DNA of 64,000 bases from NCBI RefSeq assembly GCF_030547185.1, contig NZ_JAUOQR010000012.1, forward strand, positions 1 through 64,000, in the 5' to 3' direction. This DNA comes from Neptuniibacter sp. 1_MG-2023 (GTDB taxonomy: Bacteria; Pseudomonadota; Gammaproteobacteria; Pseudomonadales; Balneatricaceae). The notes under the pieces are model-generated. The model saw only the letters and a list, made by a program, of their open reading frames with translations, was not told the DNA's origin and did no database searches. The position numbers were made by a program, and so were the translations under genes. Of this stretch, positions 38,011 through 47,934 are shown in pieces (position 1 is the stretch's first letter; the number at the start of each line of letters is the position of its first letter).

Positions 38011-39381
38011 TCAACGACCGAGCAATTTATCCAAATCTAAGCCTAGCTCACGCATTTTTGCTAATTTATAACGCAACGTTCGGGGACTTATCCCTAAATT
38101 TTCAGCGGCATCCTTGCGGCTTCCATGAGTTGCTTTCAACGCATCGATAATTAACTGGAATTCATGTTGGCGCATACCTTCGCCCAACTGACCCACCAAA
38201 TCTTCATCATCTAATTCGGTCTCTACTTCCGATATTTCCGCCTGGGGAATGTCAGCAGGATTAAGCATAAGATCAGCCATTCGAATCTCAGCCCCCCCTT
38301 GCAAAATCAAAGCACGCTGAACCACATTATCTAACTCCCTAACATTCCCCGGCCAAGTATGCTCAACTAGCGCATTAACAACTTCAGAGGACAAACCAAC
38401 AGGGGAACGCTGCATCTTTTGACAATACTTGCTAAATAAAAGCTCTGCTAAAGGCACTATATCCGCTGGCCGCTCTCTCAAGGGTCGCCATTGAAGAGGA
38501 AACACATTTAAACGGTAATAAAGATCTTCTCGAAACTTACCCTCAGAAACATAAGTTTCAAGCTTGCGGTTAGTCGTAGCAATCACACGGACATTGAGTG
38601 ATATCACTTTACGCCCACCTATACGCTCAACTTCTTGCTCCTGCAAAACGCGCAACAGTTTTGCCTGTAAACCTAAATCCATTTCCGACACTTCATCTAA
38701 CAGCAAAGTCCCCCCATCAGCTTGTTCAAACTTACCGGGAGAGCTGGTATATGCTCCAGTGAACGCCCCTTTTTCATGCCCAAATAGCGTAGCTTCCAAC
38801 ATATTTTCAGGGATAGCTGCGCAATTGATGGCAATAAACGGTTTATCCGCTCGTGAAGAGTGGTTATGAATATATTGGGCTAAAACCTCTTTACCCGTTC
38901 CTGATTCACCAGAGATAAGCACTGTAGAATCTGAAGCTGCCACCCGTCTCGCCAATTGAAGTAATTGCTTACTACTACTCTCTTCGGCAATGGGCTGTTG
39001 TGCTTCTGGTGCTACAACAGCACCCGAGGCAAAACGACGTACCGCAGAAATAAGGGCTTCAGAATCAAAAGGTTTCATTAAATAATCAACAGCACCTGCC
39101 TTAATCGCCTCAACCGCTTTGCTCACTTGGCCAAATGCAGTGATTAACATAACAGGTAGCCCTGGATACAACTTCCGAATCTCATCTAAAAGCTGATGAC
39201 CATCCATACCGGGCATATTCACATCAGTAACAACCATATCGACCTGATGTTTGGCGAGTAACGCTAAGGCCTCTTCAGCATCAGGCGCCTCAATATAAGA
39301 GAAACCCGCTAGCTCTAACGTATCGCAAAGCGCTTCTCGTAACTCATTGTCATCTTCAACAATCATTATCTTATTAGGCAT
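38011..39381 (-). CDS. fleR: Sigma-54 response regulator FleR (FlrC)
   Basis: A 456-residue NtrC-family activator. The receiver has phospho-acceptor Asp53 (MVVTDVNMPGMDG). The AAA+ domain has Walker A GESGTGKEVLAQYIH and the sigma-54-contacting GAFTGA loop (FGHEKGAFTGAYTS). A Fis-type HTH ends it (RKDAAENLGISPRTLRYKLA). With FleS it activates mid-late flagellar genes such as hook and basal body genes. It is 24 bp after fleS. Confidence 0.95.
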   Translation of the reverse strand: MPNKIMIVEDDNELREALCDTLELAGFSYIEAPDAEEALALLAKHQVDMVVTDVNMPGMDGHQLLDEIRKLYPGLPVMLITAFGQVSKAVEAIKAGAVDYLMKPFDSEALISAVRRFASGAVVAPEAQQPIAEESSSKQLLQLARRVAASDSTVLISGESGTGKEVLAQYIHNHSSRADKPFIAINCAAIPENMLEATLFGHEKGAFTGAYTSSPGKFEQADGGTLLLDEVSEMDLGLQAKLLRVLQEQEVERIGGRKVISLNVRVIATTNRKLETYVSEGKFREDLYYRLNVFPLQWRPLRERPADIVPLAELLFSKYCQKMQRSPVGLSSEVVNALVEHTWPGNVRELDNVVQRALILQGGAEIRMADLMLNPADIPQAEISEVETELDDEDLVGQLGEGMRQHEFQLIIDALKATHGSRKDAAENLGISPRTLRYKLAKMRELGLDLDKLLGR

Positions 39382-39405
39382 ATTGTATATCGCTCAAGCT
39401 TAGAG

Positions 39406-40506
39406 TTATTTGGTTGATAGGCACGGCAATACTATAGTAGCAACAGTGCCCTCCCCCAGAGTGGAGCGTATTAAAAATTCACCATGATGAGCATGAGCAA
39501 CCACCTGAGCCACAGCTAAACCCAACCCTGTACCATGGGACTTAGTTGTATAAAAAGGCTCTAGCGCACGCTTTACCTGCTCCGGCGCCATACCTTGCCC
39601 TTGATCAATAATCTGCAGGGCTATGCGGCCCGCGTCATCCGTAAAACGTATAGTTAATTCGCACCCTTTACCACTTGCCTGCAGCGCGTTTTCAACCAAG
39701 TTAATACATACACCTAATAGTGCATCTTTATTACATTGAAACTCATAGTTAGGGACATCATTGATACAATCACAATCAGCATCATAGCTGACTAGAGGAA
39801 GGTCGAGCATATCCTCTAACTCCCGCATAAATGCGGAAGAAGAGATCAGATCATCCAACCGCATCTCTCCCCGTGCAAAAATCAGCATATCTCGCACTTG
39901 CTGCTCAAGGTTGGTTAAGCGAGATTTAGCTTTACGTGCAAACTTCTGTCGCTGTTCAACCAAAAGATCTGGGCGCATTAGGTGATCAACATACAGTAAC
40001 GCAGCGGATAGCGGCGTCCGAATCTGATGCGCCAATGAGGCCATCATACGACCCATTTCAGATAACCGTTGATAATGGGAAACACGTCCTTGTAACAACC
40101 GTGTTTCGGTTTGGTCTGTCAGTAACACTAACTGGCCCGGCTCACTATCCATCGCACGGGTCATCAAACTTACACGGCGACCATCTTTTAAAGAAACTTC
40201 ATGGCCATCATCGCCACGAGGTGCAAAACTGCGGTTAATAATGTCAAACCACAACTGCCCGATCAAAGGGGTACCCAAAAAATTTTCCGCTGCAGGGTTG
40301 GCTTCAGCCACTTTACCTGCGCCATTAATAAGGACAACACCAGCCGGCAAAATCGACAGTAAATTTTGAAAGCGGTCACTAAGCCCAATATTTTTATCTT
40401 CATTTTTTTGACGTTGAAGAGATTCATTTACTAGAGATTCTTGCGCCTGACTTAAGGCAGCTTCTAATTCCGTAATACGGGCTTTATAGCGTTCGATATC
40501 ATTCAT
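39406..40506 (-). CDS. fleS: Sensor histidine kinase FleS (FlrB)
   Basis: A 366-residue soluble kinase with no membrane helix: coiled coil (about residues 1-40), PAS domain (LSILPAGVVLINGAGKVAEA), HisKA with His160 (MASLAHQIRTPLSAALLYVD) and HATPase (LVENALQASGKG, DQGQGMAPEQV, GTGLGLAVAQVV). It phosphorylates FleR. The ATG at 40506 is preferred: it is one base after the fleQ stop. Another ATG at 40527 overlaps fleQ and lacks a ribosome site. Confidence 0.94.
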   Translation of the reverse strand: MNDIERYKARITELEAALSQAQESLVNESLQRQKNEDKNIGLSDRFQNLLSILPAGVVLINGAGKVAEANPAAENFLGTPLIGQLWFDIINRSFAPRGDDGHEVSLKDGRRVSLMTRAMDSEPGQLVLLTDQTETRLLQGRVSHYQRLSEMGRMMASLAHQIRTPLSAALLYVDHLMRPDLLVEQRQKFARKAKSRLTNLEQQVRDMLIFARGEMRLDDLISSSAFMRELEDMLDLPLVSYDADCDCINDVPNYEFQCNKDALLGVCINLVENALQASGKGCELTIRFTDDAGRIALQIIDQGQGMAPEQVKRALEPFYTTKSHGTGLGLAVAQVVAHAHHGEFLIRSTLGEGTVATIVLPCLSTK

Positions 40507-40507
40507 A

Positions 40508-41956
40508 TTACTTACGTTGCATCCCATATTTACGCATTTTTTCTACTAAGGTCGTTCGCCTAATTTTTAACAACTCAGCGGCTCTAGCAACAACACCATC
40601 ATGTACTGCCAATGATTGCTTAATTAAGCTCCGCTCAATAGCTTCTAAATGAGCCTTAAGATCCAGCCCTTCTTCAGGCAGATGGTCTAAATGAGTGGCA
40701 GAAGCTATAGCGCCAGTAACAGAGGATGATTCCAACAGCTCTTCCGAATTCACATAACGCGCTGGATCAGGTTCTTCAACATGCTGAAAACGGGCCGGCA
40801 ACTCAGAAACACCAACAACGCCATTAGGAAAAAGAATTGCTAGCCGCTCAGCAAGATTGGACAGCTCTCTCACATTACCAGGCCAAGGATGGGCCTTTAA
40901 GGACTCTAGAGCGCTCATTTGAAATCTGACAGAGTCAAAACCTTGTTTTTTTAATCGGCCCAATAATTCATCCAGTAACAGAGGAATATCTTCGGTTCGC
41001 TCTCGTAATGGCGGCATCTCAATTGGGAAAACATTGAGGCGATAATAAAGATCCTCTCTAAAGGTCCCTTCTTCAATCATCTCTTCAAGGTTTTTATGCG
41101 TTGCGGCGATAACACGTATATCCGCTTCAAGTGTTTTAGTGCCACCGATACGCTCAAACTTTCGCTCTTGAAGCACACGTAATAGTTTTACCTGCATAGA
41201 TAAAGGCATATCACCTACTTCATCAAGAAAAAGCGTCCCCCCTTGAGCCAGCTCAAAACGACCTGAACGACTAGAAACCGCACCCGTAAAAGCTCCCCGT
41301 TCGTGACCAAACAACTCACTTTCAAGCAAATCTGCAGGAATAGCTCCACAGTTAATCGGCACGAATGGGCCATTTTTACGTACAGAATAATCATGCAGGT
41401 TCCGAGCAACCACCTCTTTACCAGTACCCGACTCTCCTGTAATTAAGACATTGACATCACGTCCCGTTACTTGAGACATAGCCTGTCGCACCAGCCTCAT
41501 AGGCCGACTACTACCGACTAAACTTGAAAACAGCTCTGAAGGAGGATTATTCGCATCCCCTGCCCCCTGAGGCGGCCGAGAATAAAGTTGAGCTTTATGT
41601 AATTGATCGAGTAACTCTTGATAACTAAAGGGCACAGTTAACTGCCCTGTCACACCACTTTTCAGATCATCAGGCAGCTCAGCAACTTCAGACCATTCAT
41701 CTAAAGTAACAACAGCAGCATCAGGTGTTTTTTGCTGTAAATTGCGTAGCAGTTTTTCAAGGGATATAGGTAATTCACTTTGTCCAAGCAACACTAAAGA
41801 GACTTTATCACCTTTGAGCGTCTGCTCATCTGACTGCAACCAATCAACAAAGCCATAAAATTTGAAAGGCCGACCTAAGAAGGAAAGCGCAGCGGAGATC
41901 AACTCTCTGCGACTTAGATCATCATCAATAATTAATAGTTTTGGCTGCGCAGTCAT
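40508..41956 (-). CDS. fleQ: Flagellar master regulator FleQ (FlrA)
   Basis: A 482-residue sigma-54 activator at the top of the flagellar cascade. The N-terminal receiver-like FleQ domain lacks a phospho-acceptor Asp (LVLLGQSE). The AAA+ domain has Walker A GESGTGKEVVARNL (residues 174-187), GAFTGA (221-226) and a Fis-type HTH at the end (ARAAELLKIRRTTLVEKMRK). Numbering aligns exactly with Pseudomonas aeruginosa FleQ: Arg185-Asn186 and Glu330-xxx-Arg334, which contact c-di-GMP there, are kept, but the LFRS motif (142-145) reads LFSS, so Arg144 is Ser. It expresses upstream of fleS in one transcript. No sigma-54 site precedes it. Confidence 0.95.
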   Translation of the reverse strand: MTAQPKLLIIDDDLSRRELISAALSFLGRPFKFYGFVDWLQSDEQTLKGDKVSLVLLGQSELPISLEKLLRNLQQKTPDAAVVTLDEWSEVAELPDDLKSGVTGQLTVPFSYQELLDQLHKAQLYSRPPQGAGDANNPPSELFSSLVGSSRPMRLVRQAMSQVTGRDVNVLITGESGTGKEVVARNLHDYSVRKNGPFVPINCGAIPADLLESELFGHERGAFTGAVSSRSGRFELAQGGTLFLDEVGDMPLSMQVKLLRVLQERKFERIGGTKTLEADIRVIAATHKNLEEMIEEGTFREDLYYRLNVFPIEMPPLRERTEDIPLLLDELLGRLKKQGFDSVRFQMSALESLKAHPWPGNVRELSNLAERLAILFPNGVVGVSELPARFQHVEEPDPARYVNSEELLESSSVTGAIASATHLDHLPEEGLDLKAHLEAIERSLIKQSLAVHDGVVARAAELLKIRRTTLVEKMRKYGMQRK

Positions 41957-42200
41957 TCCTGCTTATCTCTACCTGATTTGAGTAGAACCAATAGTGGCAA
42001 CCACAGCACAGAATGTCAATTATCTGACAAAATCTAAGGAAACAAAAATATACGCCTATATTTTGACGCACATGAGAATACCCCCTTGCAACAAAACCCT
42101 ATTTTATAAAATCAGTGAATCCAAAAAAATTAACGTTTCTACTATAACTTCAATAAGATAAAGTAATTCCCTATAAGCTCATACAGAAAGCAGGAATAAG

Positions 42201-43250
42201 ATGAGATTCATAATTACAGGAGGAGCAGGATTTATTGGCTCTGCAGTTATCCGCCGCCTACTAAAACACACTAACGATACTGTCATAAATATAGACAAGC
42301 TAACCTATGCTGCCAATATAACTGCACATAACTCATTTTTACAAAACGAACGCTATCACTTTGAACAACAAGATATATGTGATGCTACAGCTATCAGCAA
42401 TATATTCACCAAATACCAACCTGACGCAGTAATGCATCTAGCCGCAGAGTCCCATGTAGATAGATCAATATCCGGACCAAACGCTTTCATTCAAACCAAT
42501 ATAGTCGGCACTTACACACTGTTGGAAACATGCCGCCACTATTGGACAACACTTACTTCAGAACGTAAATCAACTTTCAGATTCCATCATGTATCAACGG
42601 ATGAAGTCTTTGGTGATTTATTACCCACCGATCCCCCCTTTACAGAAGAGAGCAACTACAATCCTAGCTCCCCATATTCAGCATCAAAAGCAAGCTCTGA
42701 CCACTTAGTTAAAGCATGGCAACGCACTTACGGATTACCGACTCTTATATCCCATTGCTCAAATAATTATGGGCCTTTTCAATTCCCTGAAAAACTAATT
42801 CCTTTAACCATCCTTAACGCTCTACAAGGCAAGAAAATACCTATATATGGAACAGGCGATCAAATCCGTGACTGGATCTATGTAGATGATCACGCAAAAG
42901 CCTTACTCCAAGTAATCAAACAAAGCGATATTGGAGAAACCTATAATATCGGTGGCCAAGAAGAAAAAAAGAATATAGAGGTGGTAAATACAGTCTGCGA
43001 TCTACTCGAAGAGCTCTGCCCAACCAACAATACACCCTATCACTCCCTTATAACTTATGTCACAGATAGAGCTGGGCACGATAAAAGATACGCTATAAAT
43101 TCAGATAAAGCCTATTCACAGCTAAACTGGAAACCCGACCATTCTTTTAGTGACGGTCTAAGAGAAACTGTACACTGGTACTTAAACAACAGCGATTGGT
43201 ACAATAACAACAAAGCATCCACCATAGATAACAAAAATAATAATGACTAA
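42201..43250 (+). CDS. rfbB: dTDP-glucose 4,6-dehydratase
   Basis: A 349-residue short-chain dehydrogenase/reductase of the extended type. The NAD-binding motif GGAGFIGS is at residues 7-14, [13 protein letters not shown] follows, and the catalytic YxxxK is Tyr159-Lys163 ([13 protein letters not shown]) with the DE pair in [10 protein letters not shown]. It converts dTDP-glucose to dTDP-4-keto-6-deoxyglucose. It opens a plus-strand cluster, opposite to the flagellar genes, and is visibly AT-richer than them. No rfbC or rfbD follows, so rhamnose is not the expected product. Confidence 0.95.
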   Translation: MRFIITGGAGFIGSAVIRRLLKHTNDTVINIDKLTYAANITAHNSFLQNERYHFEQQDICDATAISNIFTKYQPDAVMHLAAESHVDRSISGPNAFIQTNIVGTYTLLETCRHYWTTLTSERKSTFRFHHVSTDEVFGDLLPTDPPFTEESNYNPSSPYSASKASSDHLVKAWQRTYGLPTLISHCSNNYGPFQFPEKLIPLTILNALQGKKIPIYGTGDQIRDWIYVDDHAKALLQVIKQSDIGETYNIGGQEEKKNIEVVNTVCDLLEELCPTNNTPYHSLITYVTDRAGHDKRYAINSDKAYSQLNWKPDHSFSDGLRETVHWYLNNSDWYNNNKASTIDNKNNND

Positions 43251-43262
43251 GAGAGCCAAATT

Positions 43263-44141
43263 ATGAAAGGTATCATTCTTGCTGGCGGCTCAGGAACTCG
43301 CTTATATCCCATCACCCGAGCCATCACCAAACAACTCCTACCCATATATGACAAGCCGATGATCTATTACCCGCTATCAGTACTCATGCTCAGCGGGATA
43401 CAAGATATTTTAATCATTACGACCCCCGAAGATAACGATAGTTTTAAACGACTCTTAGGGGATGGAAAAGACTTCGGCATAAGACTCAGTTACGCAATTC
43501 AGCCTAAACCTGAAGGCCTAGCACAAGCTTTTATTATTGGCGAAAACTTCATTGGTAAAGACAGCGTATGCCTAGCCCTTGGAGATAACTTTTTTTATGG
43601 TTACGGTTTCTCTCCTAAACTACGAAGCGCAGCAGCCAGAACATCAGGAGCAACAATCTTTGGCTATCAAGTCAAAGACCCAAAACCCTTTGGGGTTGTG
43701 GAGCTTGATAAAAACCGCAATGCAATCTCCATTGAAGAAAAACCCAAAAAGCCTAAATCTAACTTTATCGTCACAGGGCTCTATTTCTATGACAATGATG
43801 TTATAAATATTGCAAAAGAAGTAAAACCTTCAGAGCGAGGTGAGCTTGAGATAACATCTATTAATCAGGCCTATCTCGATAGAGGGGCATTAAAAGTTGA
43901 GTTACTCGGACGAGGATTTGCTTGGCTGGACACCGGCACTCATGGCAGTTTACTAGAAGCCGCGCAATTTGTAGAAACAATAGAAAAAAGGCAAGGCTAT
44001 AAAATAGCCTGCCTAGAAGAAATTGCCTATAGAAACGGTTGGTTAAACGAAGAGGACATTCGAAGAATTAGCAAGCCCCTTTGTAAAAGCCATTACGGTG
44101 AATATTTATTGAGTATGTTAGATGTCGATACCTTCAACTAG
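43263..44141 (+). CDS. rfbA: Glucose-1-phosphate thymidylyltransferase
   Basis: A 292-residue nucleotidyltransferase making dTDP-glucose from dTTP and glucose-1-phosphate. The signature [11 protein letters not shown] is at residues 8-18, with [17 protein letters not shown] and ALGDNFFYG. It supplies substrate to the dehydratase encoded 12 bp upstream. The 3' end overlaps the aminotransferase gene by 20 bp. Confidence 0.96.
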   Translation: MKGIILAGGSGTRLYPITRAITKQLLPIYDKPMIYYPLSVLMLSGIQDILIITTPEDNDSFKRLLGDGKDFGIRLSYAIQPKPEGLAQAFIIGENFIGKDSVCLALGDNFFYGYGFSPKLRSAAARTSGATIFGYQVKDPKPFGVVELDKNRNAISIEEKPKKPKSNFIVTGLYFYDNDVINIAKEVKPSERGELEITSINQAYLDRGALKVELLGRGFAWLDTGTHGSLLEAAQFVETIEKRQGYKIACLEEIAYRNGWLNEEDIRRISKPLCKSHYGEYLLSMLDVDTFN

Positions 44142-45249
44142 ACCTTACCTTCCAAACAGACAAATATTAGATAAATATATAGATCGTATCTATGACTCCG
44201 GCTGGTTAACCAATAATGGTCCGCTTGTTAACGAGCTAACCCAACGTCTAGAAGAACTCTTTGAATCGGACCATATCCTGCTGGTTGCTAACGGTACTTT
44301 AGCACTGCAGATAGCCTATCAAACGCTCATAAACCCGGTAGATGATAAAACGAGCCCCATTGAGGCGATCACTACACCGTTCACCTTTATCGCCACAAGT
44401 AACGCATTAAAGTGGGAGGGGATCACACCGATATTTACCGATATAAACCCCACCGACTGGTGTTTATCTGCCAATTCGATTGCAGAAAAAATAAATAAGA
44501 ACACCCAATTTATTGTCCCTGTTCACGTTTTTGGAAATGCTTGTCCAATAGAAGAAATTAACGAAATAGCAGAGAAATACGCGTTAAAAACAATCTACGA
44601 TGCGTCCCATGCGTTTGGCATTAAGTACAAAGGTAGAAATATAGTTCAGTACGGCGATGCCAGCATTATAAGTTTCCACGCAACCAAGCTGTTTCATACC
44701 GTCGAAGGGGCCATGATACGCTTCAAACATAAATCAGACTTAGCCAAAGCAAAAGAGATCATAAACTTCGGATTTAACGATAATAAAGAACCTTGCAGGC
44801 TCGGTATCAATGCAAAAATGAACGAGTTCGAAGCCGCCGTAGGCCTCTCCATTTTAAATGATATTTCAGACATCATAAAAGAGAGAAATAACATAACTGC
44901 GGTTTATCAAGACGAGCTCAAAAACACCCCTTCGGTGATCAAATTAAATATAACCAATAACAGTGCATACGTGCCTATTCTGCTTGATTCAGAAGCGACA
45001 CTTTTATCGACTTTAAAAACCCTAAAGTCACATAACATAGAAGCCAAACGCTACTTTCACCCCAGTTTAGATACAGTAGAACATCTCAACCCATCAAACA
45101 GATGCCCCATATCTCAAGACATCTCTACTAGAATACTGTGCCTTCCCATTTATAATGGGCTAACGACAAAAGAGATTAAGCATATCTGTGAAATCATTAA
45201 CCACACAATTAATACTCACTCAATAGATAACCTAGATAATAACCACTAA
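44122..45249 (+). CDS. DegT/DnrJ/EryC1-family sugar aminotransferase
   Basis: A 375-residue PLP enzyme. The PLP-binding Lys is probably Lys189 in [13 protein letters not shown], and [17 protein letters not shown] and YDASHAFG are family motifs. It overlaps rfbA by 20 bp, so with RfbA/RfbB it should transaminate a dTDP-keto-6-deoxyhexose to a dTDP-amino sugar, for example Qui4N (as VioA), Fuc4N or a 3-amino isomer. The sequence does not settle the position. Similar gene trios supply the flagellin glycan of Pseudomonas syringae. Confidence 0.9.
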   Translation: MSIPSTRPYLPNRQILDKYIDRIYDSGWLTNNGPLVNELTQRLEELFESDHILLVANGTLALQIAYQTLINPVDDKTSPIEAITTPFTFIATSNALKWEGITPIFTDINPTDWCLSANSIAEKINKNTQFIVPVHVFGNACPIEEINEIAEKYALKTIYDASHAFGIKYKGRNIVQYGDASIISFHATKLFHTVEGAMIRFKHKSDLAKAKEIINFGFNDNKEPCRLGINAKMNEFEAAVGLSILNDISDIIKERNNITAVYQDELKNTPSVIKLNITNNSAYVPILLDSEATLLSTLKTLKSHNIEAKRYFHPSLDTVEHLNPSNRCPISQDISTRILCLPIYNGLTTKEIKHICEIINHTINTHSIDNLDNNH

Positions 45250-45264
45250 CGAAACAGGCGAAAA

Positions 45265-45981
45265 ATGAAGAAGCACGGCCATGTCGCCATAATGCAGCCA
45301 TATATTTTTCCTTATCTAGGCTACTTTCACTTAATCGAAGCTAGTGAGCTATTCATTTTTTATGATGATGTGAGTTACATAAAAAAAGGCTGGATTAACA
45401 GAAATAGGATTCTGCTCCAGCAAGAACCTAGCCTGTTCACTCTACCCATTCAACAAGCCAGCCAGAATGTTTTAATTAAGGATACTCTGACTTGCATGGA
45501 TACACGTTGGAAAAAGAAGTTTTACGCAAAATTAACTCACTCCTATCAAAAAGCCCCACACTTCACTCAAGTTATGGAGCTCATTGACGCCTCACTCAAA
45601 CACACTCAAAACGAATCAATAGCCTCCGTTGCAATCAATGCAATTCAATTAATTTACCAATACCTAAATCACGACATTACATATAAAAGATCCTCAGACA
45701 TCTCGCCTCATACACAAGGCATGGACAAAGCAGAACGCCTAATCAAAATAACAAAAGACCTAGGCTACACATCTTATCTAAACGCCCCTGGTGGAAAAGA
45801 GTTATACAGCAAGGGAGATTTTAAAAACCAAGGTATTGATCTTCATTTTATACGTAGTCTAGCGTGTCACTATTCTCAGTTTCATCATGATTTCATCCCT
45901 TCTCTTTCGATCATTGATGCTTTAATGTTCAATACGATAGATGAGACAAAAACACTGTTTCAGCATTTCACGGTAGAATAA
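45265..45981 (+). CDS. WbqC-family protein
   Basis: A 238-residue protein of the WbqC family. The diagnostic start is VAIMQPYIFPYLGYFHLIEA, followed by FYDDVSYIKKGWINRNRIL and NAPGGKELY. Members are found in O-antigen and amino-sugar clusters; their role is unresolved, and some are suspected acyl- or amide-forming enzymes on sugar amines. Here it lies 15 bp after the aminotransferase and 10 bp before a sulfotransferase gene, so it probably modifies the amino sugar. Confidence 0.88.
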   Translation: MKKHGHVAIMQPYIFPYLGYFHLIEASELFIFYDDVSYIKKGWINRNRILLQQEPSLFTLPIQQASQNVLIKDTLTCMDTRWKKKFYAKLTHSYQKAPHFTQVMELIDASLKHTQNESIASVAINAIQLIYQYLNHDITYKRSSDISPHTQGMDKAERLIKITKDLGYTSYLNAPGGKELYSKGDFKNQGIDLHFIRSLACHYSQFHHDFIPSLSIIDALMFNTIDETKTLFQHFTVE

Positions 45982-45991
45982 GGATGACACT

Positions 45992-46819
45992 TTGAGCAAC
46001 AATACAGATACGTTGATTACTGTTGCGATACATGGAGCTCCGAGGTCTGGCACCACGTGGATTGGGGAAATAATCAACAGCTCACCTAACACCCTATACC
46101 GCTATCAACCGCTATTTTCATACGCTCACAAAGACTTCTTAACACCTGCATCAACTCAGGGAGATATTGACAGCTTTTTCACGAGATTAAAGTCTTGCAA
46201 CGATAACTTTACAGGCCAGCTAGAACAAAGACATAAAGGGATATTGCCAGTATTCCAAAAGGAGCAGATAACACATATCGCTTATAAGGAGGTTCGGTAT
46301 CACAACATACTAGCCAACCTTATGGCAAAAAAGCATGATCTGAAGCTCGTCACCATCATCAGAAACCCATTATCAGTGATAAATTCATGGTTGAAGGCGC
46401 CAAAAGAATTCAGGGCAGACCTTAACTGGAATATGCTTAATGAATGGCAATATGCTACGAAGAAAAATCAAAATAAGCCGGAAGAATACAATGGATTTGA
46501 AAAATGGAAAGAAGCCAGCACCTTATTCCTCGACTTAAAAAAAGCGTACCCAGACAGGGTCCATTTGATTACATATTCAGCTTATTTAGCCAACCCAACC
46601 CAAGAAACAAAATTACTATTTAACTTTCTAGACTTAAGCTACACAGATCAAACTATAAGATTTCTAAACGAAAGCACAGGCCAATACAATGTAGACCCCT
46701 ACTCCGTCTACAAAGCACAACAATCTGATGATGCATGGAAACAAGAGCTCCCCAAAGAAATATCTGAGAAAATCCAAAGTAACCTTAAAGACACACGATT
46801 AGAAAGATTTTTAACATAG
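45992..46819 (+). CDS. Sulfotransferase-like protein 1
   Basis: A 275-residue protein with the PAPS 5'-phosphosulfate loop at the start: VAIHGAPRSGTTWIGEIIN. TIIRNPLSVINSWLKAPKEF is the 3'-phosphate-binding segment. The start codon is TTG, preceded by AGGA seven bases upstream. A partner ATG lies out of frame. Fold and loop suggest transfer of sulfate from PAPS to a carbohydrate hydroxyl or amine, but some such genes act on other groups. It is 10 bp after the WbqC gene. Confidence 0.83.
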   Translation: MSNNTDTLITVAIHGAPRSGTTWIGEIINSSPNTLYRYQPLFSYAHKDFLTPASTQGDIDSFFTRLKSCNDNFTGQLEQRHKGILPVFQKEQITHIAYKEVRYHNILANLMAKKHDLKLVTIIRNPLSVINSWLKAPKEFRADLNWNMLNEWQYATKKNQNKPEEYNGFEKWKEASTLFLDLKKAYPDRVHLITYSAYLANPTQETKLLFNFLDLSYTDQTIRFLNESTGQYNVDPYSVYKAQQSDDAWKQELPKEISEKIQSNLKDTRLERFLT

Positions 46820-46901
46820 CATTCAAACCAACTAAATATAGTTTATTGAAGACGCTCCATAATACAATCAAAGCAACTCCGTTATCCGTACAGGTAAGCA
46901 T

Positions 46902-47888
46902 ATGTCTTTCACATTTTTAATGTGCTCCGAACGCTCAGGTAGCAATTTAATTACCAAACTACTGAATGCTCACTCAGAGATCTGCGGCCCTTCAACTAAG
47001 CACCTAATCAACCCCGTTGCTCGGAACTTATTTAGATATGGCGATTTATCAAATCAACGCAACTGGTATGCCCTAATAGACGACATTCATATACTGCTAT
47101 CTGCGGGCTTCTCGATTTGGAAAAAGGAGTTCAAAAAGTCAGAACTGAAAGGGCTAGCACCCTGCGGGGACATTGTTTCTTTACTCAAAAATATTTTCAT
47201 TGAGGAAGCATCTGAAGACGGAAAAGACAACATTTTCATTAAAGAGAACCATCTATACGAATTTCTGCCTTTTCTGCTAATAAACTTCCCAGAGGCTAAA
47301 TTTATTTACCAAACCAGAGACCCAAGAGACATGGCATTATCGTGGAAAAAAAATAAAAGCCATCCCGGGGGCATTATTGTTGGCGCCAAACAATGGTCCT
47401 ATGACCAACAAAGATTTCTAAGTAACTACCATATACTACGTAAAGTAAATAAAGCATTTCTTATCAAATATGAAAATTTAATAGACAACCCCGAAGAAGC
47501 TTTATCTGCAACCTTGTCATTTTTAGGGCACCAATTCCAACCATCTATGCTCAAATTCAATAATGACGAAACAACCCGTCTCAATGCACAAATACAGGAA
47601 AGCTGGTCCAACCTGTCGCGCCCCATAATAACGAATAACAGTGCGAAGTATACAGACGAACTCACGTCAAATGAGATCTCACTTGTGGAGAAAATATGCT
47701 ATTTCGAGATGAAAGAACTTAACTATACACCGATAAACAGCCTAGAATATTTAGACACGATTTCATCGCAAAGGATTAATATGCTTGAGCAACAAGAAAG
47801 ACAAGATATTCCTGCTCAGCGCTCGGCAGGCACGTTAAAAAGTATGGATGCTAAACGAAATTTCTATCGACATGAACATGACAATTAA
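46902..47888 (+). CDS. Sulfotransferase-like protein 2
   Basis: A 328-residue protein with an N-terminal phosphosulfate loop TFLMCSERSGSNLITKLLN and a 3'-phosphate-binding segment FIYQTRDPRDMALSWKKN. These are the two sulfotransferase signatures. It differs from the preceding sulfotransferase in the loop sequence, so the two are not a recent duplication. It lies 82 bp downstream of it and closes the plus-strand island, facing the TPR-glycosyltransferase gene. Confidence 0.82.
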   Translation: MSFTFLMCSERSGSNLITKLLNAHSEICGPSTKHLINPVARNLFRYGDLSNQRNWYALIDDIHILLSAGFSIWKKEFKKSELKGLAPCGDIVSLLKNIFIEEASEDGKDNIFIKENHLYEFLPFLLINFPEAKFIYQTRDPRDMALSWKKNKSHPGGIIVGAKQWSYDQQRFLSNYHILRKVNKAFLIKYENLIDNPEEALSATLSFLGHQFQPSMLKFNNDETTRLNAQIQESWSNLSRPIITNNSAKYTDELTSNEISLVEKICYFEMKELNYTPINSLEYLDTISSQRINMLEQQERQDIPAQRSAGTLKSMDAKRNFYRHEHDN

Positions 47889-47934
47889 TGTGGTGATGGC
47901 GACACACTACATGCGATGAGCCCTCAGAGGCGAG

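Noticed and set aside
41957-42200. Possible sigma-54 site for fleQ/fleS
   Set aside because: No GG-N10-GC element was found; fleQ is probably read from a housekeeping promoter as in Pseudomonas.
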